Shown here: positions 24,175 to 32,757 of the stretch, piece after piece | Layout: each line of letters begins with the position of its first letter | Position numbering within the stretch: the first letter of the stretch is position 1 | Origin: Chloroflexota bacterium | GTDB lineage: Bacteria; Chloroflexota; Dehalococcoidia; UBA1151; TMED-70 | DNA: 49,103 nt | Direction of reading: 5' to 3' | Assembly: GCA_002719425.1 (NCBI GenBank) | Contig: PBHA01000004.1 | Location: 1 to 49,103 of the forward strand | Notes under the pieces: model-generated | The model's database searches: none | What the model saw: the letters and a program-made list of their open reading frames with translations, nothing else | What the model was told of the DNA's origin: nothing | Made by a program: the position numbers and the translations under genes

Positions 24175-26142
24175 TTGGTTGAATCACAAAAAAAATTACG
24201 AGATATAAAGTTAAATTCTATTTCTCATCCTCTAGACCCCCTCAATATAGAAGAAATTAATAAGGCAACATTCATAGTAAAAAACAAATCTGAACTAGGG
24301 GATCATTTACTTTTTGAAACAATTACACTTATTGAACCTCCGAAAAATCAAGTATTAAGCTTCAGTTTAGGAGATGAGATCAAAAGGAAAGCCCTTGTGG
24401 TTGCACTAAATTATAAAGAAGAAAAACTCTACGAATTAGACATAGATATTAGTAATGAAAAAATCCTTCGGTGTGAGTATAAACCTGGTGTTCAACCAGC
24501 GTTTATATTTGGTGATTTAGATATGGATTTTAATGAATGGGAAACAAAAATGAAGCATGATCCATTAGTAGTAGATGCACTTAAAAAAAGAGGAATAACT
24601 AATCCTGATCTACTGCAATTAGATCCTTGGCCTATTGCAAATTTTGGGAAAAAGGAAGAAGAGGGTAAAAGACTTGCTATTGGTCGATGTTGGATAAGAA
24701 GAGAACCTGGCGATAATGCCTATGCACGACCTGTTGAAGGCTTATCTATCATTCTTGATCTAAATAAAAATAAGGTGGTTGAAATCCAAGATTTTGGAAC
24801 GGTACCTATTCCACCAAATGATGGAAACTATTCACAAAAATATCAAAAAGAATTTAGAAAAGATCTAAAGCCTATTGAAATAACTCAACCAGAGGGCCCG
24901 AGCTTTGAAGTAAAAGGTCATGAAGTAAAATGGCAAAAATGGAATTTAAGAGTAGGTTTTACCAAAAGAGAAGGGCTTGTTATACATAATGTTTCTTATG
25001 AAGATGATGGAAAATTGAGACCTATAATATATAGAGCTTCTCTTTCTGAGATGATAGTTCCTTATGGTGATCCTACAAATGATCATTATAAAAAACAAGT
25101 TTTTGATTCTGGTGAAGTTGGAATTGGGAAGTGCGCAAACTCATTAGAATTAGGCTGTGATTGTCTTGGTGAAATATACTATTTTGATGCATCATTATTT
25201 GATATTAGAGGTGAATCTCAGATTATAAAAAATGCAATTTGTATGCATGAAGAAGATTATGGGATTTTGTGGAAACACACGGATACTAGAACTGGAGAAG
25301 TAGAGACTAGAAGATCAAGAAGATTAGTTATCTCTTCTATCGTAACAGTTGGAAATTATGAATATGGTTTCTTCTGGTATTTTTATCAGGATGGTGGAAT
25401 TGAGTATGAAGTAAAGCTCACAGGCATAGTTAATTCTGCAGCAGTAGCTCCTGGAGTAAAACCTAAACACGGAACACTAGTAGCTCCTCAGGTGGTTGCT
25501 CATAATCATCAACATTTTTTTAATGTTCGCTTAGACATGATGGTTGATGGTACAGAAAATTCTGTTTATGAAGTTGATACAATTTTAGATCCTATAGGAC
25601 ATGAAAATCCACATGGTAATGCTTTTTCTACGAAGAAAACTTTGATAGAAAAAGAAGGAGATGGGGTAAGGACAATAGATCCTTTTGCAGCGAGATATTG
25701 GACAATTATTAACTCTAACAAGAAAAATTATATGAATGAGCCTGTTGGTTATACAATTTCTCCAGGGGAAAATGTTTTACCATTTAGTCATTCAGACTCT
25801 GTAGTTAATAAAAGGGCAGGATTTATGAACGGACATCTTTGGGTAACTCAATTTAATGAAAAAGAACTATATGCTTCGGGTGATTATCCACAACAACATT
25901 CTGGAGGAGACGGATTACCAAAATGGGTAAAGTCAAACAGAGATATAAAAGATAAAGATTTAGTAGTTTGGTACACATTAGGTCATAATCATATTCCAAG
26001 ACTTGAAGATTGGCCAGTTATGCCAGTTGCTTATATAGGATTTAGAATTAAGCCATCTGGATTTTTTGATAGAAATCCTGCATTAGATGTTCCTCCTTCA
26101 ACAAACCATTCTTGTGAAACAACTTGCGAATGTTGTAAATAA
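24175..26142 (+). CDS. Copper amine oxidase (primary-amine oxidase), topaquinone type
   Basis: Oxidises primary amines to aldehydes, releasing ammonia and H2O2. The 655 residues include the catalytic-base aspartate D299 in EMIVPYGDP, ANSLELGCDCLG, MHEEDYGILWKHTD, the topaquinone tyrosine Y395 in TVGNYEYGFFWY, copper histidines H445 and H447 in HNHQHFF, and the third in GHNHIPRLEDWPVMP. The order is that of the Arthrobacter enzyme. The start is TTG 24175, six bases after GAGGGG. There is no signal peptide, so it seems cytosolic. The C-terminus ends in a cysteine-rich CETTCECCK, not a catalytic element I know. Confidence 0.96.
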   Translation: MVESQKKLRDIKLNSISHPLDPLNIEEINKATFIVKNKSELGDHLLFETITLIEPPKNQVLSFSLGDEIKRKALVVALNYKEEKLYELDIDISNEKILRCEYKPGVQPAFIFGDLDMDFNEWETKMKHDPLVVDALKKRGITNPDLLQLDPWPIANFGKKEEEGKRLAIGRCWIRREPGDNAYARPVEGLSIILDLNKNKVVEIQDFGTVPIPPNDGNYSQKYQKEFRKDLKPIEITQPEGPSFEVKGHEVKWQKWNLRVGFTKREGLVIHNVSYEDDGKLRPIIYRASLSEMIVPYGDPTNDHYKKQVFDSGEVGIGKCANSLELGCDCLGEIYYFDASLFDIRGESQIIKNAICMHEEDYGILWKHTDTRTGEVETRRSRRLVISSIVTVGNYEYGFFWYFYQDGGIEYEVKLTGIVNSAAVAPGVKPKHGTLVAPQVVAHNHQHFFNVRLDMMVDGTENSVYEVDTILDPIGHENPHGNAFSTKKTLIEKEGDGVRTIDPFAARYWTIINSNKKNYMNEPVGYTISPGENVLPFSHSDSVVNKRAGFMNGHLWVTQFNEKELYASGDYPQQHSGGDGLPKWVKSNRDIKDKDLVVWYTLGHNHIPRLEDWPVMPVAYIGFRIKPSGFFDRNPALDVPPSTNHSCETTCECCK

Positions 26143-26151
26143 AGAGTTTGA

Positions 26152-27249
26152 TTAATCGACTTTTTTTGATTTGACTGTAAATTTTGAAAGTAAATTCTTG
26201 TCAGGTGTAGGAAGTTTATCTAGAGGCTCAAAAATGTAGGGAGACTTGAATTTATTTTCGGGTTTACATAGGTCATTTCTATAGAATCTTTCTGAAGGAA
26301 ATAAATCTCCTGGGTATGTGAAATTATCAAGCGTTGCTAAAGCTATACAAATACTAGCACCAAGCGCACTTTCTAACATTCCACCAACCCAAACAGGTAT
26401 CCCTGAATCTTCTGCCAACTTGTTAATGGCTAATGAATTTGTTAATCCTCCCACTCTTCCAGGTTTAATATTTATATACTTGCAAGCATTTATTTGTATA
26501 GCTTGTTTAGCTCTTTCAACGCTGTTAATAGATTCATCTAAACAAATCGGAGTGTTTATTGTTGAAGATAGTTTTGAGTGGTCAATTAGGTCATCTGAGG
26601 ATAAGGGTTGTTCAATGAATGCTAAATTATATTTATCTATAGATTTGAAGAAATCAAGATCATCTAGTGAATAACCTCCATTACAATCTACATGAAAAAT
26701 TGAATTAGGGTAGGAATTGTAAACTGCATCTAAAACCTCTGAATCCCAACCTTTTTTTATTTTTAGTTTTATTCTAGGTGTATTCTTATCTACAGCTAAT
26801 TGAATTTTTTCCAATAATGTATCGATGTCTTTTTCTACTCCAAAATCAGCACCTGCTATAACCTCTTTTCTTGTTCCTCCTAATAATTCATGAAGTGGAG
26901 TTTTAGTTATTTCACTCTGTAAATTCCACCAAGCAATGTCTATTCCTGCTTTGGCAAATGGATTACCTTTGTAAATTGATAATTCTTGGTTAATATCCTC
27001 AGATGAATCAAACTCTTTTCCTGCTATCTTCGGTGCAAATGTTTCAGATATATTATAAAAAATAGAATTTGCACTTTCATATGAATAGGTTGGTAGTTCT
27101 AGTGCACAAGTCTCTGACCAAGCATTAGCATTTTCACCAATTATATTAATCAAAATTGAATGAATCTCATAATCAGCTCCATATGAGGTTATCCACGGAT
27201 CAATTAGAGGCATTGCAACATGATAGATGTTTAATTCATTTATTTTCAT
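26152..27249 (-). CDS. Enolase-superfamily protein, o-succinylbenzoate synthase / N-acylamino acid racemase (OSBS/NSAR) type
   Basis: A 365-residue muconate-lactonising-subgroup enzyme. The two catalytic lysines are present, K163 (LKIK) and K262 in INIKPGRVGG, and the metal ligands D188, E213 and D238. These numbers are nearly those of the Amycolatopsis racemase (K163, D189, E214, D239, K263). It is the last gene of an eight-gene minus-strand operon and no other menaquinone genes are present, so racemisation or epimerisation of an N-acyl amino acid is more likely than menaquinone synthesis. The M20 amidohydrolase at 4 kb would be a logical partner, though unlinked. Confidence 0.9.
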   Translation of the reverse strand: MKINELNIYHVAMPLIDPWITSYGADYEIHSILINIIGENANAWSETCALELPTYSYESANSIFYNISETFAPKIAGKEFDSSEDINQELSIYKGNPFAKAGIDIAWWNLQSEITKTPLHELLGGTRKEVIAGADFGVEKDIDTLLEKIQLAVDKNTPRIKLKIKKGWDSEVLDAVYNSYPNSIFHVDCNGGYSLDDLDFFKSIDKYNLAFIEQPLSSDDLIDHSKLSSTINTPICLDESINSVERAKQAIQINACKYINIKPGRVGGLTNSLAINKLAEDSGIPVWVGGMLESALGASICIALATLDNFTYPGDLFPSERFYRNDLCKPENKFKSPYIFEPLDKLPTPDKNLLSKFTVKSKKVD

Positions 27250-27274
27250 ATATATTCTTTTTCTTATTGATAAT

Positions 27275-28402
27275 TTATCTTAGACCAACACTCCCATCAT
27301 TGGCTATAGGAGGGGGTATGTTAGCTGGATCAAAAGGATGCACTGTGGGAGCTTTATTGTTAAAATTAACTCCAAGACCAGGTTTTTCTGAAGGAGTATA
27401 CCATCCATTTTCTAATTTTATAATCTCGTCTGTCATGTCTCGTCTTGGAGAAATATCCTCTTGTAATGATTCCTGAAGATCCCAAGAAGGTGAAGAAGTA
27501 CCTAAGGCTATGCAAGCAGCAGTTGCTATTGGCCCTTGAAAATTATGAGGACAAATCTTTATATGATTAGCTTCAGCAATTGTTGCAATTTTTTTAACTC
27601 CAGTAATACCACCAGCAACAGCAATATCTGGTTTGAAAAACGCAGGTTTGGCTAGTTGAGCATACTCTCTAAATTCCCATATTCCCATATTTCTTTCACC
27701 CACAGCAAGAGGTAATTTTATTTTTGAAGAAACATCAGCCATTGCGACAACTGAGTCAGGTACGATTGGATCTTCTATGAAATAAGGTCTAAATTTTGCT
27801 ACTTCCTCACAAAAAGCTACAGCTTCATGAGGTTGCATATTTCGATGTATTTCTATACCAATATCGAAATCCCATCCTACTGTATCCCTCACAGCTTCTA
27901 CCATTTCCAAAGCAAGTCCAATTAATTTTGTGTAAGTTAATTCTGCCCAATTATGAGGCATAGGTGTAAATTTTAGTGCTGTAAAACCTTGTTCTAGCAC
28001 TTTTTTAGCACCTGAAGCACATTCTTCTGGTGTATCACCACCTACTCCAAGTGCGATAGCTCTTATTTTATGTCTGACCTTTCCTCCCAAAAGATTCCAT
28101 ACAGGAGTTTGAAGTCTTTTTCCTTTTATATCCCATAATGCCATATCAATGGCACTTATTGCTCCTCCAATACTATTTCCTCTAAAAGCAGAGTTATATC
28201 TCCACAAATAATTCCAAATATGCTCTATATCATCTGAATCCATTCCTATCAGCGCATCAGAAAAAGAATGGATAGTTGCTTCAGCTGCTTTAGGATAAGA
28301 CCAATAACAAGATTCTCCAATTCCTTCTATACCATCCTCTGTGGTAACCTTAGCTACTAAAAACCGCGATACAAAAAAGGTTTCAATTTTAGCTATTTTC
28401 AT
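27275..28402 (-). CDS. Enolase-superfamily sugar-acid dehydratase, galactonate-dehydratase-like
   Basis: A 375-residue mandelate-racemase-subgroup protein. The capping domain (1-120) has GIGESCYW and IDMALWDIKGK; the barrel supplies metal ligands E184 (IEIHRN), E210 (FIEDP) and E236 (VGERN), and bases H186 and H286 (CPHNFQGP). An E-x-H in place of the D-x-H of D-galactonate dehydratase at the first ligand is a conservative difference. It probably dehydrates a six- or five-carbon aldonate to a 2-keto-3-deoxy acid. The gap to the Gfo/Idh gene is 18 bases and the operon continues both ways. Confidence 0.88.
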   Translation of the reverse strand: MKIAKIETFFVSRFLVAKVTTEDGIEGIGESCYWSYPKAAEATIHSFSDALIGMDSDDIEHIWNYLWRYNSAFRGNSIGGAISAIDMALWDIKGKRLQTPVWNLLGGKVRHKIRAIALGVGGDTPEECASGAKKVLEQGFTALKFTPMPHNWAELTYTKLIGLALEMVEAVRDTVGWDFDIGIEIHRNMQPHEAVAFCEEVAKFRPYFIEDPIVPDSVVAMADVSSKIKLPLAVGERNMGIWEFREYAQLAKPAFFKPDIAVAGGITGVKKIATIAEANHIKICPHNFQGPIATAACIALGTSSPSWDLQESLQEDISPRRDMTDEIIKLENGWYTPSEKPGLGVNFNNKAPTVHPFDPANIPPPIANDGSVGLR

Positions 28403-28420
28403 AAATTTCTCCTTGTAAAT

Positions 28421-29671
28421 CTAGATATTCCAATATTCATTTATACTTGTTTCATAAACAGAGGTTGATTCATTCTCAATTTCTTCAATTTTTACAGGTC
28501 TACCCAAAACAGAAGATTCCAAAGCTGCATTACAAACTGCCAAATCTTTTCTTCCAACATAGGCATCAACTTCAGGTTTAGTACCATCGGTGATACATTG
28601 TCCTAACTCATAATACTCCAAAGCCACTAGAAATCTATCTGCATCTTCGAAAGGTATATTGTACGAAGAAATTCTTTCTGATCCAAATAAACGGGATGTT
28701 AGTTCATCTAAGTGAAAATCTGGTACTAGGTCTATTACTTCTTTTCCTTTGATCTCTCCTAATCCGTCAATGTTTATTGAGAGAGAATCACCTCTTCTTT
28801 GTTTTGCAGGTTTCATAGAGCCCTTACTTCCATAAATCATAGAATAATCTAATGGTTCACCATGAGCTGCCCAAAATGAAGTCCATTGTCCAATAGCTCC
28901 ATTTTTATATTTCAGCGTAGAGATAACCATATCTTCTGATGATGCTTTTATTTTTTCAGGAACTTCATCAGCCCAGTGGTCATAGAAATTAGAAACTCCT
29001 ATTTTATCTCCTCTATACCTTATTGGTTCCCAAATTTTCGATACAGCAAATACTTCTTCTATATCACCTAAATAATACATCATTTGATCTACAGCATGTA
29101 CACCTGCATCCACAAAAATTCCACCAACATTTTTATAGTGTCTCCAAGGCCAAATTATAATATCATTTCCACCTCTAGCAGATCCAAGAATGAAGCTATA
29201 TGGATCCCCAATAATCCCTGCATCGATAATAGCTTTATTCAATCTGCAAATAGGATCTCTTCTCTCTTGCTCGCCGACACTGAGAACTTTTCCACTTTTT
29301 TTCCAAGCCTCTATGACTTTATTGCATCCTTTTATGGTCAAAGACAATGGTTTTTCACACAAAACGTTATATTCTAACTCAAAAGCTTTTTGAGCAATTA
29401 AATGATGAGATCCCGAATCGGTTGTTATGTCAACAGCTTCTATTTCAGGCATAGAAGATTTCATTTCATCTAAAGAGGTAAAAATTTTTGGACGTTTCCC
29501 CAGTATTTCATACGCATTATCTGCAAGGTAGATTGCGTTCTCTTTTCTTTTGTCGCAAACTGCAACTAACTCTACATTAGCCATACCACTTTCATATAAG
29601 GCACCTAATGCTCTTAGGTGCCTTCCACCCATTCCTCCCGCACCTATTATTGCTATTGGTATTTTAATCAT
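28421..29671 (-). CDS. Gfo/Idh/MocA family oxidoreductase
   Basis: NAD(P)-dependent sugar or inositol dehydrogenase of 416 residues. The N-terminal Rossmann motif is IGAGGMGGRHL (9-19), the cofactor/catalytic EKP is in NVLCEKPLS (about 92-100), and the D-x-x-x-H pair appears in VDAGVHAVDQM. Members oxidise hydroxyl groups of sugars or act as isomerases and hydrolases. It sits inside the sugar-acid operon, 36 bases from the next gene upstream. A perfect hairpin in its own coding region is listed separately. Confidence 0.9.
   Translation of the reverse strand: MIKIPIAIIGAGGMGGRHLRALGALYESGMANVELVAVCDKRKENAIYLADNAYEILGKRPKIFTSLDEMKSSMPEIEAVDITTDSGSHHLIAQKAFELEYNVLCEKPLSLTIKGCNKVIEAWKKSGKVLSVGEQERRDPICRLNKAIIDAGIIGDPYSFILGSARGGNDIIIWPWRHYKNVGGIFVDAGVHAVDQMMYYLGDIEEVFAVSKIWEPIRYRGDKIGVSNFYDHWADEVPEKIKASSEDMVISTLKYKNGAIGQWTSFWAAHGEPLDYSMIYGSKGSMKPAKQRRGDSLSINIDGLGEIKGKEVIDLVPDFHLDELTSRLFGSERISSYNIPFEDADRFLVALEYYELGQCITDGTKPEVDAYVGRKDLAVCNAALESSVLGRPVKIEEIENESTSVYETSINEYWNI
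29598..29624 (-). repeat. Perfect 11-bp hairpin inside the start of the Gfo/Idh gene
   Basis: AAGGCACCTAA and TTAGGTGCCTT flank a five-base loop, in codons 16-25 of the oxidoreductase. In the mRNA this would fold about 48 bases after the start codon. Nothing in the protein motif requires this symmetry. Confidence 0.7.
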
Positions 29672-29707
29672 TGTTTATTATGAATTTTTTTAACATTTAA
29701 AATTAGT

Positions 29708-30886
29708 TTAATTTTTGGATATTTTTTCCCACTCAGGATCAGGATTAGATTGTATGAAATCATGATTTAATTCATATCCTAAACCAGGTTTGTTATTAAG
29801 ATATAGAAAGCCATCTTTAATATCTAATGGTTCAGTTATAACATTATTATAATTTTCTAATGAATGATCAGTCATTTCTAACCTATAAATATTTGGAACA
29901 TTCATTAAAACATGAGCGCCACTAATTACGTTGAATGCTCCAGATGCATCATGGGGACTTATAGGAATATAAAAAGTTTCAGCCAAAGTAGCTATTCGTT
30001 TCATTTCAGAAATTCCTCCTGTCCAGCAAATGTCTGGCATTATGTAATTTACTAATCCTTCCTGCAGATATGGAGCAAAATCCCACCTAGTATATTTTCT
30101 TTCTCCAATGCAAAGATTTATATCTGTATTTTTTCTTAGTTGTCTGTGAGCATCAATACTTTCAGGTTGAAGAGGTTCCTCAAACCAAATCAAATTATGT
30201 TTTTTCATTCTATTACATAGCTCTGTTGCTGTTGAAACATCAAAATTTCCATGTGCATCAATCATGAGCTCTATCGAAGGACCAATGGCTTTTCTAATTT
30301 CACTCATTAGATCATCTGCGTAAGAAGCTCCTTCATCTGAAATTTTACCGTCAATATATCTTCTATGATGTTTTTTCATTTCTGGCATAAATGGATCAAG
30401 TTTAAGAGCTTTATATCCTAAATTTACCTGTCTAACTGCATCAGACACTGCAGTTTCAATTTTATCTAAAAACCCAACGTGTGAATAAACTGGGATCTTT
30501 TCTCTAACTTTTCCACCTAGCAAGTCCCAAACTGGTCTGTTTAAGGCTTTCCCCTTAATATCCCATAGAGCCATATCAATTCCACTTGCTAAAGTCGTAG
30601 CAAAACCTCTTGAACCCAGTGTTCCAAATCTTCTATAAATTTTATGCCAAATATAGTCAATATTAGAAGGATCTTCTCCAATTAAACCTTCAGAAAAATC
30701 CTGTCCTTCAAGATCGTTTTTCATCATATTATAAGTATGAGCTAAAACTAAAGCCCCTCCTCCACCAGAATTAGTGGATTCTCCTGTACCAGTTATACCT
30801 TCATCTGTATCAATTTCAACGAATAACCATGATCTTGTACTATTTTTAGGTCTAGTTAAGTATACCCTTAGATCTGTTATTTTCAT
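29708..30886 (-). CDS. Enolase-superfamily sugar-acid dehydratase, D-galactonate/gluconate-dehydratase-like
   Basis: A 392-residue mandelate-racemase-subgroup protein with GTGEST (33-38), IDMALWDIKGK (103-113), metal ligands D210, E236 and E262, the D-x-H catalytic His H212 (IDAHGNF), and H312 in SPHDASGA. The D-x-H and the C-terminal His resemble D-galactonate dehydratase more than L-fuconate dehydratase, which uses a KxK. Expected chemistry is removal of water from an aldonate to a 2-keto-3-deoxy acid. The specificity is unresolved. It lies 21 bases from the upstream SDR gene in the same operon. Confidence 0.9.
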   Translation of the reverse strand: MKITDLRVYLTRPKNSTRSWLFVEIDTDEGITGTGESTNSGGGGALVLAHTYNMMKNDLEGQDFSEGLIGEDPSNIDYIWHKIYRRFGTLGSRGFATTLASGIDMALWDIKGKALNRPVWDLLGGKVREKIPVYSHVGFLDKIETAVSDAVRQVNLGYKALKLDPFMPEMKKHHRRYIDGKISDEGASYADDLMSEIRKAIGPSIELMIDAHGNFDVSTATELCNRMKKHNLIWFEEPLQPESIDAHRQLRKNTDINLCIGERKYTRWDFAPYLQEGLVNYIMPDICWTGGISEMKRIATLAETFYIPISPHDASGAFNVISGAHVLMNVPNIYRLEMTDHSLENYNNVITEPLDIKDGFLYLNNKPGLGYELNHDFIQSNPDPEWEKISKN

Positions 30887-30907
30887 TTTTTCCTGCTTCT
30901 AAATTTT

Positions 30908-31696
30908 CTAATCATGTATTTTCTGTGATGCTATCATTCCTCCATCAACTAATAAAGTTTCACCATTTACATATTGTCCAAGATGTGAAGAAAGATATAG
31001 CACAGCATTAGCTATATCACTTGGTAAACCACCTATTCCTGCAGGTACGAACCGCTTGAAGTCCTTTGGATCATGAGGTGGACCGTCAATTGATTCATCA
31101 TTGATGTCAGGAAGTCTATTTGAAATAGCTCCTGGTGCTATACAATTTGCTGTAATATTTTTTCCAGCTAAATCTGCTGCAATTCCTTTTACCATTCTTC
31201 TCAGAGCCATTTTCGCTGTACCATATGCTGTCCAATTAGGCATTGCAACGTAAGAATGGACACTTGAAAGACATATTATTCTACCCCCATCACCACTATT
31301 TATCATTTCTTTTGCAGCTCTTTGTGAGCAGAAAAAATATCCTTTCAATGATAAATCCATCATCCGATCCCAATATTCTTCGTCTGTTTCAAAAAAAGGT
31401 CTTTGTTGATCAGGAAAAATGGCATTATTTATCAAAATATCTATTTTTTTATGAGACTCTATAAATGAATCAAACACAAACTTGATCTCGTCTAATTTAC
31501 TAACATCACCTTTATGAAAAGTTGCATTTACACCATTCTTAGAAACGATATTCACACACTTTTGTGAAACTTCATCATCCACAATATCATTTAATCCTAC
31601 GTCAGCTCCTTCTTTTGCTAATGTAATAGCTATCCCTCTTCCTATTCCTTTTCTTGCTCCTGTAATTAATACTTTTTTCCCATCAAGTAAACCCAT
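30908..31696 (-). CDS. Short-chain dehydrogenase/reductase in the sugar-acid operon
   Basis: A 262-residue SDR with TGARKGIG (12-19), catalytic Ser in ICLSSV and YGTAK (YxxxK), and a C-terminal VNGETLLVDGG. A good ribosome site (AAGGAG) precedes the ATG. The family includes aldose 1-dehydrogenases and 2-keto-3-deoxy-sugar-acid 4-dehydrogenases; either fits the neighbours. It lies between an enolase member and the deiodinase-like gene. Confidence 0.9.
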   Translation of the reverse strand: MGLLDGKKVLITGARKGIGRGIAITLAKEGADVGLNDIVDDEVSQKCVNIVSKNGVNATFHKGDVSKLDEIKFVFDSFIESHKKIDILINNAIFPDQQRPFFETDEEYWDRMMDLSLKGYFFCSQRAAKEMINSGDGGRIICLSSVHSYVAMPNWTAYGTAKMALRRMVKGIAADLAGKNITANCIAPGAISNRLPDINDESIDGPPHDPKDFKRFVPAGIGGLPSDIANAVLYLSSHLGQYVNGETLLVDGGMIASQKIHD

Positions 31697-31714
31697 TTTT
31701 TACTCCTTATATTT

Positions 31715-32380
31715 TTATGTTTTTGATGAAATGTTTTCTAAAGGTAGTTTTTCTATGTTTGGAATTAAAGTTTTCTCTTCTGCAATTCCAACAATTAATA
31801 ATAGATAAGGTCTTTCATTTTTTGAGCGATTAAAAATTTTATTCATAAATCCCATTGGAGAGGGAGTATGAGTTAAAGTTGACAACCCTGACATATGTAA
31901 TGCCGTTATAAGTATACCTGTTGCTATACCAACAGATTCTTTAGCATAATAATGCTTAACCTTTTTACCATTTTTAGTTATGCTGTAATTTTTTGCGAAT
32001 ATACCTATAACATATGGAGCATCTTCCAAAAAAGGTTTGTTAGCATCCGTTCCCAATGGTTCTAGAGCTTCTAACCAATCTTTGGGAGCCTTTTCATCAT
32101 AAAATTTTTTTTCTTCTAATTCAGCTTCTTTTCTTAACAATTTTCTAAGATCATTCCTAGTTGATATTGAAAAATGCCATGGTTGCATATTTGCTCCACT
32201 AGGGGCTGTTCCTGCAGCTTTTATACAATTTTCAATCACAGATATTGAGAAAGTTTTTTTTGAAAATTCTCTTATAGTTTTTCTTTGTTTTATATTTTCA
32301 TAAAAATGCTTAGATTTTGAGACTATATTATCTAAATCTAAGTTTGGATTTCCATCATATTCTATAAATTTTTTTTTCAT
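31715..32380 (-). CDS. Nitroreductase-superfamily protein, iodotyrosine deiodinase (IYD)-like
   Basis: FMN flavoprotein of 221 residues with the RKTIREF start (33-39), TAPSGANMQPW (58-68) and HYYAKESVGIATGILITAL (143-161). It matches human iodotyrosine deiodinase better than generic nitroreductases, including the C-terminal IPNIEKLPLENI. The three residues that hold the zwitterion of halotyrosine, Glu157, Tyr161 and Lys182 in the human enzyme (spacings 4 and 21), are here E90, Y94 and K115 with identical spacings. Expected reaction: reductive removal of iodide, bromide or chloride from halotyrosine. Location in a sugar operon is unexpected. Confidence 0.88.
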   Translation of the reverse strand: MKKKFIEYDGNPNLDLDNIVSKSKHFYENIKQRKTIREFSKKTFSISVIENCIKAAGTAPSGANMQPWHFSISTRNDLRKLLRKEAELEEKKFYDEKAPKDWLEALEPLGTDANKPFLEDAPYVIGIFAKNYSITKNGKKVKHYYAKESVGIATGILITALHMSGLSTLTHTPSPMGFMNKIFNRSKNERPYLLLIVGIAEEKTLIPNIEKLPLENISSKT

Positions 32381-32393
32381 TTTTTATATCTTC

Positions 32394-32741
32394 TTAGTAA
32401 TAATTTTTAGTATCAAATATTTTTTCGGTTAATTCCCAATATCTTGGTCGTCCTGTCTCAAGTTCTTCAAATAAATTTCCCATAATTTCCTGCCATTCCT
32501 TTACTTGATCATTCATTGGTTCTATATGAATCCCATCAGCTAGATCAAAATCTTTATCCACCTCTAAAAGCATTACTAGTTTATTTTGATAATTATAAAT
32601 TCTCATTCTTCCAATAGGTTTTTTTTCTAAATCCTTAACTATTTCAGGAAATGGATTATCATGATATTCGATATATTTTTTTATCTTTTCATTATCATTT
32701 TTGAGTTCGTTTATTAGAACCAATAATTTTTTATTTTTCAT
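32394..32741 (-). CDS. rhaM: L-rhamnose mutarotase-like protein
   Basis: A 115-residue dimeric ferredoxin-fold protein that interconverts alpha and beta anomers of a deoxysugar. The family pattern is visible: EYHDNPFPEIVKDL (24-37), an Arg-Tyr strand near GRMRIYN (44-50), and the C-terminal block with MNDQVKEWQEIM and RYWELTEKIFD. Sixteen bases separate it from the SMP-30 gene upstream. Mutarotases of this family act on L-rhamnose, L-fucose or similar; the substrate here is not determined. Confidence 0.82.
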   Translation of the reverse strand: MKNKKLLVLINELKNDNEKIKKYIEYHDNPFPEIVKDLEKKPIGRMRIYNYQNKLVMLLEVDKDFDLADGIHIEPMNDQVKEWQEIMGNLFEELETGRPRYWELTEKIFDTKNYY

Positions 32742-32757
32742 AATTCTCTTCTATAAA

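Noticed and set aside
29598..29624. Intergenic terminator
   Set aside because: The hairpin is within the coding region of the Gfo/Idh gene near its start, without a T-tract.
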